From the NCBI GenBank assembly GCA_013214715.1, contig JABSSB010000179.1, forward strand, positions 1-8,962: 8,962 nt of DNA, in the 5' to 3' direction. Positions 1 through 6,362 of the stretch are shown here, piece after piece (positions within the stretch are counted from its first letter, which is position 1; every line of letters starts with the position of its first letter). The position numbers and the translations under genes were made by a program. Source of the DNA: Paracoccaceae bacterium. GTDB taxonomy: Bacteria > Pseudomonadota > Alphaproteobacteria > Rhodobacterales > Rhodobacteraceae. A model generated the notes under the pieces. That model was not told where the DNA came from and searched no databases. It was given only the letters and a program-made list of their open reading frames with translations.

Positions 1-375
1 CACGCCAATCCAGAACAGCAGGTCGATGACCTCGGTCAGATAGGCCACCCCGCCCCGCAGCACAGCCGCGCCGGAGATTGTGCCGCCGACAACCACCGCC
101 AGCCCGACCCGCACCGCCAGCCAGGGCACATGCAGACCTTCGCCGACATACGCCGCCTCTCTCACCGCTTCGGGGAGACGGGTCGAGAATTCCGCAAAGC
201 TGAGCGCGGTGGGTGTCGCCAAAAGCCCGGCCAGCAAGCAAGCCAGCGGCACCCAGACACCCGCGCTGCCAGCCACGGCACCCACAATCACATATATCCC
301 CGCCCCGACCATGACGCCCACGCCATAGGCCGTCAAAAGGCCCGGCCCGATGCGACGCTGCAGCCGATCGGTCAT
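1..375 (-). CDS. APC-superfamily amino acid permease, N-terminal part (3' end beyond window)
   Basis: This frame reads from an ATG at 375 to the window edge, 125 codons with no stop, so only the N-terminal part is seen. The chain begins MTDRLQRRIGPGLLTAYGVG and continues with a glycine-rich first membrane segment containing GAGIYVIVG (about residues 27-35), the pattern of the unwound substrate-binding helix in amino acid-polyamine-organocation permeases. A second hydrophobic segment (about 43-66) leads to TRLPEAVREAAYV, which resembles the family's loop after helix 2, usually P-x-A-G-E/G-x-x-Y. A third follows at about 81-100. The expected role is inner-membrane uptake or exchange of an amino acid or related amine; the substrate cannot be told. 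The gene starts 6 bp after the murC stop and in the same frame, so it is probably co-transcribed with murC. The AGGGG upstream lies only 3 nt from the ATG, which is tight for a ribosome site. Confidence 0.85.
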   Translation of the reverse strand, partial: MTDRLQRRIGPGLLTAYGVGVMVGAGIYVIVGAVAGSAGVWVPLACLLAGLLATPTALSFAEFSTRLPEAVREAAYVGEGLHVPWLAVRVGLAVVVGGTISGAAVLRGGVAYLTEVIDLLFWIGV

Positions 376-381
376 TGGCCC

Positions 382-1779
382 CTACCCGGTCAGATGATCG
401 GGCAGCGCATTGGCCCAGGCAGAGATTGACCCTGCGCCCAGACAGACCACCAGATCCCCCGGCCCGGCCTGTTCGCGCACAAGGCGCAGCAGGTCGTCTT
501 CGCCGGTCACGGCGCGCGCGTGGCGGTGGCCATGCCCGATCAGCCCGGCAACCAGCCCGTCGCGATCTGCACCTTCGATCGGGTCTTCGCCAGCGCCGAA
601 AACTTCGGCAATGCCCACAACGTCGGCCTCATTGAAACAGGCACAGAAATCATCAAAAAGATCATGCAGACGCGAATAGCGATGCGGCTGATGCACCGCG
701 ATGACGCGACCCTCTGTAGCCTGCCGCGCGGCTTTGAGCACGGCGGTGATTTCAACCGGGTGATGGGCGTAATCGTCGATAATGGTCACACCATTCACTT
801 CGCCCACTTTGGTGAAGCGGCGGTTGACGCCACCGAACTTCGCCAGCGCCTCGCGGATTTGGTCCTGCTTCATGCCAAGATGCCGCGCCGCCGCCACCGC
901 TGCCAAAGCGTTGGAGACATTGTGATCACCGGGCATCGGTAAGGTGCAGCCGCGGATTTCCTTTTCCTCGGCCTGAAGCAGGATATCAAAATGCGCGATG
1001 CCGGCCTTGTAGGTCAGGTTCACTGCCCGCACATCGGCCTGCGCGTTGAAGCCATAGGTCACGACACGGCGGTCGGTGATCTTGCCGACCAGCGCCTGCA
1101 CTTCGGGATGATCCGTGCAGCAGATTGCCAGCCCGTAGAAGGGGATGTTGGAGACAAACTCCTGAAAGCCTTTGCGCAGCGTTTCGAAATCGCCCCAATG
1201 CTCCATATGCTCGGGGTCGATATTGGTCACGATGGCAACGGTGGCGGGCAGGCGGTTGAAGGTGCCGTCGCTCTCATCGGCCTCCACCACCATCCATTCG
1301 CCCTGCCCCATCTTCGCGTTGGAGCCATAGGCGTGGATGATCCCGCCATTGACCACAGTGGCGTCATATTCGCCCGCATCCAGCAGCGTGGCGACCATCG
1401 TGGTGGTGGTGGTTTTTCCGTGGGTGCCTGCCACGGCGATGTTGGATTTCATCCGCATCAGCTCGGCCAGCATTTCGGCCCGGCGCACCACCGGCAGGCC
1501 CTGTGCGCGGGCGGCATCAAGCTCAGGGTTGCCGGGTTTGATGGCCGAGGAGATCACCACAACCTCGGCCCCCTCCAGATTTTCGGCCCGCTGCCCTTCG
1601 AAAACACGCGCGCCCATATCGGCCAGGCGCTGGGTGATCTTGGTCGATTTCAGGTCAGAGCCCTGAACCTGATAGCCCAGATTGACCAGCACTTCGGCGA
1701 TGCCCGACATGCCGATGCCGCCGATGCCCACGAAATGAATGGCGCCCACGTCCTGAGGCAATTTGGTGGCAGGGGTCAT
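382..1779 (-). CDS. murC: UDP-N-acetylmuramate--L-alanine ligase MurC
   Basis: MurC (465 aa, the usual length) is the cytoplasmic ATP-dependent ligase that adds L-alanine to UDP-MurNAc, the first step of the peptidoglycan stem peptide. The N-terminal Rossmann-like UDP-binding domain carries FVGIGGIGMSGIAEVL (16-31). The central Mur ligase domain has the ATP loop AGTHGKTTTT (117-126), EADESDGTF (166-174) and NIDPEHMEHWGDFE (186-199). The C-terminal domain has GDHNVSN (284-290), NRRFTKVGE (319-327), DDYAHHP (335-341) and HRYSR (366-370). These are MurC signatures; the DYAHHP and HRYSR boxes are shared with Mpl, but position in the cluster and length favour MurC. The ATG at 1779 overlaps the murG stop as ATGA. 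A strong ribosome site, AGAAGGA, lies 6 nt upstream inside the murG end. The stop is TAG at 384-382. No key residue appears to be missing. Confidence 0.98.
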   Translation of the reverse strand: MTPATKLPQDVGAIHFVGIGGIGMSGIAEVLVNLGYQVQGSDLKSTKITQRLADMGARVFEGQRAENLEGAEVVVISSAIKPGNPELDAARAQGLPVVRRAEMLAELMRMKSNIAVAGTHGKTTTTTMVATLLDAGEYDATVVNGGIIHAYGSNAKMGQGEWMVVEADESDGTFNRLPATVAIVTNIDPEHMEHWGDFETLRKGFQEFVSNIPFYGLAICCTDHPEVQALVGKITDRRVVTYGFNAQADVRAVNLTYKAGIAHFDILLQAEEKEIRGCTLPMPGDHNVSNALAAVAAARHLGMKQDQIREALAKFGGVNRRFTKVGEVNGVTIIDDYAHHPVEITAVLKAARQATEGRVIAVHQPHRYSRLHDLFDDFCACFNEADVVGIAEVFGAGEDPIEGADRDGLVAGLIGHGHRHARAVTGEDDLLRLVREQAGPGDLVVCLGAGSISAWANALPDHLTG

Positions 1780-2870
1780 TTGTTTTCCTTCTCTGCAAGC
1801 TCTTCCACCAGCGCGACCAGCCGTTCGGTCGCATCCGGCGCCCCGACCGAGAGCGCCGCACTCGCCATTTGCGAGGCCGCCTGATCATCGGTCAGGATTG
1901 TTGTCACGTTTTGCGCCAGCGCCTGAGGCGTCAACGCGGTTTCGGGGATCAGAATGGCGGCACCCGCCTCAACCAGCCCGCGCGCATTAGCGGTCTGGTG
2001 ATCCCCAGTGGCTGCCGCAAAGGGCACCAGAATGGCCGGGCGTCCGATCACGGTCAGATCCGCGATGGAAGACGCACCGGCGCGGGTGATGACCAATTGG
2101 GCCTCGCTCATCCTGGCGGGCACATCGTTGAAAAAGGTCCTGATCTCGGCCCGGATACCTGCGGCGGCATAGGCTTGGGTGACCCGCTCGACATCCTCTT
2201 CCCGGGCCTGATGTGCCACGCGAAGCTGATCGCGCAGGGCCTGGGGGAGCAGCGCCAGCCCGGCGGGCACGTGATCCGACAACACCCGCGCTCCCTGAGA
2301 GCCACCCATGACCAGCAGCGATATCGGGTAATCGCCCGGCGGGATGTAGGCTGCTGCCGCGCGGTCGCGGATCGCAGCGCGCACCGGGTTGCCGACATGC
2401 ACGCCCTGCGCCTTGTCGGGAAGGTCGGTTGGCCAGACGCCGCAGGCCACCCGTGCCACGCGGGGGGCAAAGATCGTGTTCACCCGCCCCAGTACCCCGT
2501 TTTGTTCATGGATCATGCGCGGTAGCCCCATCAGCGTGGCCGCGCCCAGCGCCGGGATGGACGGGTAGCCGCCAAAGCCCACCACCACATCCGGGCGATC
2601 CCGCCGCATACGCATCATGGCCGACAAAACCCCGCCCGCCACACGCGGGCCGACCATCGCTTTGGCCGCTATCCCCCCCCGCGCAAAGGTGGCGGAGGGC
2701 AGCTCGATGATTTCCACGGTATGCGGGAAGCCCCCGACATAGCGCGCGCCGCGCGCATCAGTGGTCAACTGGACACGCCAGCCAAGGTGCAGCATCGCCT
2801 CGGCAAGGGCCTGAGCGGGGAACATATGCCCGCCGGTGCCCCCGGCGGCCATCGTCAAAAGTTTGGTCAT
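1776..2870 (-). CDS. murG: UDP-GlcNAc:lipid I N-acetylglucosaminyltransferase MurG
   Basis: MurG (364 aa, normal length) is a GT28-family, membrane-associated glycosyltransferase on the inner face of the cytoplasmic membrane. It moves GlcNAc from UDP-GlcNAc to lipid I to make lipid II. The N-terminal domain has the acceptor-side loop GGTGGH (10-15), then FGGYPSIP (99-106) and HEQNGVLGR (121-129). The C-terminal donor domain has MGGSQGA (188-194), TRAGASSIADL (262-272) and the PF...HQTANA stretch (283-296) that contacts the nucleotide sugar. Where E. coli MurG has a ribose-contacting Glu in its RSGALTVSE box, this protein appears to have Asp271. The ATG at 2870 overlaps the ftsW stop as ATGA, implying translational coupling. 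No good ribosome site is seen before it, which fits coupling. It sits between ftsW and murC, as is usual in dcw clusters. Confidence 0.98.
   Translation of the reverse strand: MTKLLTMAAGGTGGHMFPAQALAEAMLHLGWRVQLTTDARGARYVGGFPHTVEIIELPSATFARGGIAAKAMVGPRVAGGVLSAMMRMRRDRPDVVVGFGGYPSIPALGAATLMGLPRMIHEQNGVLGRVNTIFAPRVARVACGVWPTDLPDKAQGVHVGNPVRAAIRDRAAAAYIPPGDYPISLLVMGGSQGARVLSDHVPAGLALLPQALRDQLRVAHQAREEDVERVTQAYAAAGIRAEIRTFFNDVPARMSEAQLVITRAGASSIADLTVIGRPAILVPFAAATGDHQTANARGLVEAGAAILIPETALTPQALAQNVTTILTDDQAASQMASAALSVGAPDATERLVALVEELAEKENK
1786..1792 (-). promoter_or_regulatory. murC ribosome binding site within the murG 3' end
   Basis: On the minus strand AGAAGGA ends 6 nt before the murC ATG. 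It is encoded by the Glu-Lys-Glu codons at the end of murG, so one stretch serves as coding sequence and as ribosome site. It supports the murC start at 1779 and suggests murC can recruit ribosomes directly as well as through coupling to murG. The same heptamer precedes murD. Confidence 0.75.
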
Positions 2871-4036
2871 GCGCGTGCGGTTCCGGTCATGAAGTCATGA
2901 TAGCGCCCCTGCGGGCGGCGCCGCGTCATAGCAAACAGAACTCCAAGCGCAATCCCCCCTGCAATCAGGGACGACCCACCATAGGACACGAAAGGCAGCG
3001 TCATCCCTTTGGCCGGCAGCAGCCGCACGGCCACGCCCATATTGATGAAGGCCTGCAAACCGAACATGCAGGCCAGCCCGGTGCCTGCGATACGGTGAAA
3101 AGCGTCCCGCTCTTTCATCAGCCTGGAGAGAGAGCGGATGACCACTGTGGCAAACAGGAGGATGATCGCCACCACCAGCACCAACCCGTATTCTTCGGCG
3201 GCGACAGCGATGATGAAATCGGTATGCGCATCCGGCAGCCAGAATTTCACCTGCCCGCCGCCAATGCCCACGCCGAATAGCCCGCCTTCGCGGATCGCAT
3301 TGGTGGCATAGCCGATCTGCGTGGTCGGATCGATTTCGGTGGAGAGATAGCCATCAATCCGGCGTGCGAAATGCTCGGAATGGGTATAGGCCAGCGTGCC
3401 CCCCAGAACCACCAAACCCGCCATGATGACCAAAAGCAGCATCGGCGCCCCGCCGATGAAATACATGATCGCCCAAGCCGCGATCACCAGACAGGCCTGC
3501 CCAAAATCCGGCTGGATGATCAAGAGCGCCGCAATCAGCATACACAGCACAAAGGACCACAGCCGCCCCGGCGGGCCGTTGATCTGCTGGCTGGCCGCCA
3601 GAAGCCAAGCGGCGGTGACCACGAAACAGGGTTTGAGAAACTCCGACGGCTGCACCGATGCAAAGCCCAGCGAATACCAGCGTGTCGCACCCTTGCCGAA
3701 ATCCGTGCCTAGCACAGGCAACAGCAGCAGTGCCAGAATGCCGATCCCGCAGCCCAGCACCGCCAGTCGCCGGATCAGCGTCAGCGAGAGCATCGACACG
3801 ATCAGCATCACGATGATCGCGGTCACACCAAACACCATCTGCCGCTGGACGTAATGGTAATCGCCAAACCCATTGCGTTCAGCCAGAGGCACTGACGCTG
3901 CAAGCGCCAGCAACAACCCGATTGCGAACAGTCCCAAAACGCAGGCGATCGACAACAGATCGACCGTCCGCCACCATTTGGGAAGAATTGCGTCACCGCT
4001 TTGGCGCGGCACCGCGCCATATACCATTTCTGTCAT
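2867..4036 (-). CDS. ftsW: Septal peptidoglycan polymerase FtsW (SEDS family)
   Basis: FtsW (389 aa) is an inner-membrane SEDS glycosyltransferase that polymerises lipid II at the septum together with the FtsI transpeptidase. After a short cytoplasmic N-terminus (about 1-26) the chain is mostly hydrophobic, consistent with about ten membrane segments. Family marks are GATRWYSLG (116-124) followed by VQPSEFLK (128-135), QPDFGQA (175-181), AHTDFIIAVAAEE (270-282; Asp273 matches the essential periplasmic Asp) and LPFVSYGGSS (347-356). The short, charged C-terminal tail is cytoplasmic. The start MTEMVYG resembles rhodobacterial FtsW proteins; a second ATG lies three codons on, but CAGGG 6 nt before 4036 favours the first. 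RodA is the paralogue, but the position next to murG and murC argues for FtsW. It is the first gene of the ftsW-murG-murC group, facing a divergent gene, so it probably has its own promoter. Confidence 0.96.
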   Translation of the reverse strand: MTEMVYGAVPRQSGDAILPKWWRTVDLLSIACVLGLFAIGLLLALAASVPLAERNGFGDYHYVQRQMVFGVTAIIVMLIVSMLSLTLIRRLAVLGCGIGILALLLLPVLGTDFGKGATRWYSLGFASVQPSEFLKPCFVVTAAWLLAASQQINGPPGRLWSFVLCMLIAALLIIQPDFGQACLVIAAWAIMYFIGGAPMLLLVIMAGLVVLGGTLAYTHSEHFARRIDGYLSTEIDPTTQIGYATNAIREGGLFGVGIGGGQVKFWLPDAHTDFIIAVAAEEYGLVLVVAIILLFATVVIRSLSRLMKERDAFHRIAGTGLACMFGLQAFINMGVAVRLLPAKGMTLPFVSYGGSSLIAGGIALGVLFAMTRRRPQGRYHDFMTGTARA

Positions 4037-4062
4037 GGCGTGCCCTGCCCGACCTGCCTGTG

Positions 4063-4079
4063 CCCCGTCTTGAGCGGGG
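4063..4079. repeat. Short GC hairpin in the ftsW leader
   Basis: CCCCG and CGGGG pair across a 7-nt loop (4063-4067 with 4075-4079). It lies 27 bp upstream of the ftsW ATG and would fall in the 5' leader of an ftsW transcript. There is no T-run next to it on either strand, so it does not look like a complete intrinsic terminator. It could be a leader structure, an operator, or chance in GC-rich DNA. Confidence 0.35.
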
Positions 4080-4171
4080 TTGGATTTGCCTCAAAGAACG
4101 GCCCGTTTCGGACCTTGCCCGGATGTGTCCCCGGAACTTGGGTATACTCTAGCGGCAAAGCGCCTTTCAGG

Positions 4172-4207
4172 CCAGCATTAAGGCTGGACATGCGCGGCAA
4201 TTCGCGC
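4172..4207. repeat. Two adjacent short inverted repeats before the flavoprotein gene
   Basis: CCAGC-ATTAAG-GCTGG (4172-4187) and GCGCG-GCAATT-CGCGC (4192-4207) each form a 5-bp stem with a 6-nt loop, 4 bp apart. The second ends 3 bp before the likely ribosome site AGG (4211-4213) of the plus-strand gene. They could shape its 5' leader or act as protein-binding half-sites. GCCTT (4162-4166) can also pair with AAGGC (4180-4184), giving an alternative fold. Such short stems can arise by chance. Confidence 0.3.
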
Positions 4208-4221
4208 GACAGGCGCCCGTG

Positions 4222-5400
4222 ATGCAAGTGAACACGTTGATATTGGGCGCAGGCGCGGCGGGCATGATGTGCGCGGGTTTTGCCGGACGCGACACTCTGG
4301 TGGTCGATCATGCCAAGGCGCCGGGCGAAAAAATCCGCATTTCGGGCGGCGGGCGCTGCAATTTCACCAATCTCTATGCAGGACCGGACAATTTCCTGAG
4401 CCACAACCCCCATTTCGCCAAATCGGCTTTGGCGCGGTATACGCAGTGGGATTTCATCGACCTTGTGGCGCGACATGATATCGCCTGGCATGAAAAGACC
4501 CTGGGACAACTCTTTTGTGACGGCAAATCGACCCAGATCGTCGACATGCTGCGCCGCGAGATGGACACCGCCGGAGCGCGATTATGGCTACAAACACGTG
4601 TCACATCCGTCGCCGCAGATGGCGGCGGGTTTTGTGTGACGCTGGACAAGGCCGGTGTCGATCATACCGTCACTTGCCGCAATCTGGTTTTGGCCACGGG
4701 CGGCAAGTCGATCCCGAAGATGGGTGCGACGGGCATATCCTATGACATCGCTGCGCAATTCGGGCTTGGACTGGTTGACACGCGGCCTGCGCTTGTGCCG
4801 CTGACCTTTTCGGACAAGCGCTTTGCCCCGATCTCGGGCGTGTCACTGCCTGTGCGCCTGTCCAACGGTCGCACCAGCTTTGACGAGGCGCTCTTGTTTA
4901 CCCATCGCGGTCTCTCTGGCCCGTCGGTCCTGCAGCTGTCGTCCTATTGGCGCGAAGGCGAAGAGATCACGGCCAACCTCGTCCCCGATGGACGGCTCTT
5001 TGACCATCTACGCACCCGACGCCAAGCCGAAGGCCGTCGTGATCTGACCACCGAACTCGCCCGCCATCTGCCCGCGCGGCTGGTGGAGCATCTGACGCCC
5101 GAGCTGCAACTAACCGGGCGGCTGGCAGATCAAAGCGATGCCGGCCTGCGGGGCCTGTGCGAGCGGTTGGAAAACTGGGTGCTGCTGCCGTCAGGCTCCG
5201 AAGGGTATCGCACTGCCGAAGTCACGCTGGGCGGGATCGACACGGATGGGTTGGACAGCCGGACGATGCAGGCCAAATCCATGCCCGGCCTTTACGCGAT
5301 TGGAGAGGCGGTGGATGTGACCGGATGGTTGGGCGGCTATAATTTCCAATGGGCCTGGGCCTCGGCCCATGCGGCTGGCACAGCCATCGCGGCCCGGTAG
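4222..5400 (+). CDS. BaiN/HI0933 (YhiN)-family NAD(P)/FAD-dependent oxidoreductase
   Basis: This is a flavoprotein of the HI0933-like family (392 aa, typical length). It begins with an FAD-binding Rossmann fold, LILGAGAAGMM (6-16), and carries the family's box EKIRISGGGRCNFTN (36-50). Then follow LATGGKSIPKMGATG (157-171), FTHRGLSGPSVLQLS (226-240), AEVTLGGID (332-340) and a C-terminal FAD-contacting stretch, LYAIGEAVDVTGWLGG (357-372) running into FQWAWASAHAAG. The protein looks cytoplasmic, with no signal peptide or membrane segment beyond the nucleotide fold. The substrate is unknown for most members; BaiN in gut clostridia acts on bile acid intermediates, which does not transfer here. The start reads GTGATG: I prefer the ATG at 4222, 8 nt after AGG, over the GTG at 4219. 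It lies on the strand opposite to all its neighbours, between the murD side and ftsW, so it is its own transcription unit. Confidence 0.93.
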   Translation: MQVNTLILGAGAAGMMCAGFAGRDTLVVDHAKAPGEKIRISGGGRCNFTNLYAGPDNFLSHNPHFAKSALARYTQWDFIDLVARHDIAWHEKTLGQLFCDGKSTQIVDMLRREMDTAGARLWLQTRVTSVAADGGGFCVTLDKAGVDHTVTCRNLVLATGGKSIPKMGATGISYDIAAQFGLGLVDTRPALVPLTFSDKRFAPISGVSLPVRLSNGRTSFDEALLFTHRGLSGPSVLQLSSYWREGEEITANLVPDGRLFDHLRTRRQAEGRRDLTTELARHLPARLVEHLTPELQLTGRLADQSDAGLRGLCERLENWVLLPSGSEGYRTAEVTLGGIDTDGLDSRTMQAKSMPGLYAIGEAVDVTGWLGGYNFQWAWASAHAAGTAIAAR

Positions 5401-5407
5401 CCGCACA

Positions 5408-5456
5408 GGGCAGCCCGCAGACGCGGGTGGGGTGGCGGGGCGGCTGCGGGCTGCCC
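5408..5456. terminator. 13-bp perfect inverted repeat between convergent genes, likely bidirectional terminator
   Basis: GGGCAGCCCGCAG (5408-5420) is exactly complementary to CTGCGGGCTGCCC (5444-5456), with a 23-nt G-rich loop. It sits in the 72-bp gap between the ends of the plus-strand flavoprotein gene (stop at 5400) and the minus-strand AEC gene (stop at 5473), the expected place for a shared terminator. Neither side has a T-run, so it differs from a textbook intrinsic terminator. It may act with Rho, protect 3' ends from exonucleases, or block head-on transcription. Confidence 0.7.
5425..5450 (+). other. G-quadruplex pattern overlapping the inverted repeat
   Basis: Four G-runs occur in order: GGG (5425-5427), GGGG (5429-5432), GGGG (5437-5440) and GGG (5448-5450), with loops of 1, 4 and 7 nt. 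This satisfies the common G3+N1-7 quadruplex pattern. The last run lies in the right arm of the hairpin, so quadruplex and full hairpin would exclude each other. It would appear in RNA downstream of the flavoprotein gene. Folding is inferred only from the pattern. Confidence 0.5.
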
Positions 5457-5472
5457 GGGCGCCACATCAGAG

Positions 5473-6354
5473 TTACAGCACCACACTCAACACAATCGGC
5501 AACGCCACCACCGAGAGCAGCGTCGACACCACCACAAGCCCCGCCACGCTGTCGCTATCGGCCCCATATTTCTGCGCTAGCATGAAAGAGGTCACAGCCA
5601 CCGGGGTTGCCAATTGCAAAATCAGCACCCCACTTGCCACGTCATCCAGTCCCATCCAAATTGCCACCAACATCGCGCAGCCAACACAGATCACGATTTT
5701 CACAAGCGACAGCAGAACCGGCAGCGCAAAAGACGCAATCTGCAACCGCGCGACCGCCACGCCCAGCGTGATCAGCATCAGCGGAATGCCCATTTGCCCG
5801 ATCAGCCCGATGGCGTTGGTCAGGAAAACCGGCGTCTCCCACCCCTGCCACAGAAACAGTGCCCCCAGCAGCGTGGCGTGCACCAAAGGCTCCTGCACAA
5901 GTCGTTTCAATGACCCGCCGCCCGACACCAGCCAGATGCCAAAGGTGAACTGGATGATCCCCGACACGGCAAAGATCACCACCGCATAGCCGAGCCCGAC
6001 ATCGCCAAAGGCAAACAGCGCCAGCGGAAGGCCCAGATTGCCCGTATTGCTGAAAATCAGCGGCGCCAGAAAGGTCTGCCGATCAAGCCGCCCCGCCCAG
6101 ACCAGAGCCGCCATCGCCAGACTGACCAGCACATAGGCCGCAATCCCCGCCAGTGTCAGCCGCCCCAAGACCTGCAAAGCCGCCTCGCTCTGCATCAGCG
6201 AGACAAAGATCAAGCAGGGGATCGCCACGCTCATACCCAGCCGCGTGACAAACTCCACCCGGTATTCAAACCCCAGCCGCACCCAGATAAAGCCGACCGA
6301 CGCCAGCAAAAAGACCGGGGCCACGATCTCCAGAACGGTGAGCACCATCTGCAT
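5473..6354 (-). CDS. AEC (auxin efflux carrier) family transporter
   Basis: This 293-aa, almost wholly hydrophobic protein fits the AEC/Mem_trans family of inner-membrane carriers, with roughly eight to ten membrane segments. Features seen are a first helix at about 4-25, IPCLIF (45-50), the conserved FSNTGNLGLPLALFAFG region (101-117) with its Asn and Gly-Leu-Pro, PLMLITLGVAVA (191-202) at the start of the second half, and ATPVAVTSFMLAQKYG (249-264) leading into the last helices. Bacterial relatives carry small organic acids such as malate or malonate, but the substrate here cannot be read from sequence. The ATG at 6354 is 8 bp after the murD stop; GAAGGG from the murD end lies 11 nt upstream, somewhat long for a ribosome site. 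A second ATG two codons later is possible. It is probably co-transcribed with murD, yet it has no known part in peptidoglycan synthesis. It ends against the convergent flavoprotein gene. Confidence 0.9.
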   Translation of the reverse strand: MQMVLTVLEIVAPVFLLASVGFIWVRLGFEYRVEFVTRLGMSVAIPCLIFVSLMQSEAALQVLGRLTLAGIAAYVLVSLAMAALVWAGRLDRQTFLAPLIFSNTGNLGLPLALFAFGDVGLGYAVVIFAVSGIIQFTFGIWLVSGGGSLKRLVQEPLVHATLLGALFLWQGWETPVFLTNAIGLIGQMGIPLMLITLGVAVARLQIASFALPVLLSLVKIVICVGCAMLVAIWMGLDDVASGVLILQLATPVAVTSFMLAQKYGADSDSVAGLVVVSTLLSVVALPIVLSVVL

Positions 6355-6362
6355 GCAGGACG

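Larger units (their letters stand above)
4037..4221. promoter_or_regulatory. Divergent intergenic region between ftsW and the flavoprotein gene
   Basis: This spacer separates two genes pointing away from each other, so it should hold promoters for both. The most AT-rich spot is GTATAC at 4142-4147. On the plus strand TATACT (4143-4148) could be a -10 box, but no good -35 lies at the right distance (TTGCCC at 4115-4120 is 22 bp away). On the minus strand CTGAAA, 18 bp, TATACC (roughly 4171 to 4142) is a fair match to a sigma-70 promoter that would serve ftsW-murG-murC. The two would overlap. Three short inverted repeats flank this spot. All promoter calls here are by eye and weak. Confidence 0.45.

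Noticed and set aside
991..1884. Plus-strand open frame of 297 codons opposite murC
   Set aside because: It is antisense to the whole first half of MurC with its conserved motifs; the His-, Gly- and Asp-rich product is typical of a reverse-strand shadow.
1869..2525. Plus-strand open frame of 218 codons opposite murG
   Set aside because: Antisense shadow over conserved murG codons, no recognisable domain and no convincing ribosome site.
4115..4148. Plus-strand promoter TTGCCC with TATACT
   Set aside because: The 22-bp spacing is too long for a normal sigma-70 promoter, so only the region as a whole is listed as regulatory.
4033..4509. Minus-strand open frame of 158 codons running over the divergent spacer into the flavoprotein gene
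   Set aside because: It overlaps the flavoprotein's conserved FAD and SGGGRCN coding region and has no motifs of its own.
5369..5989. Plus-strand open frame of 206 codons covering the convergent gap and the end of the AEC gene
   Set aside because: Ser/Thr-rich low-complexity product, overlaps the inverted repeat and the AEC coding region, no family features.
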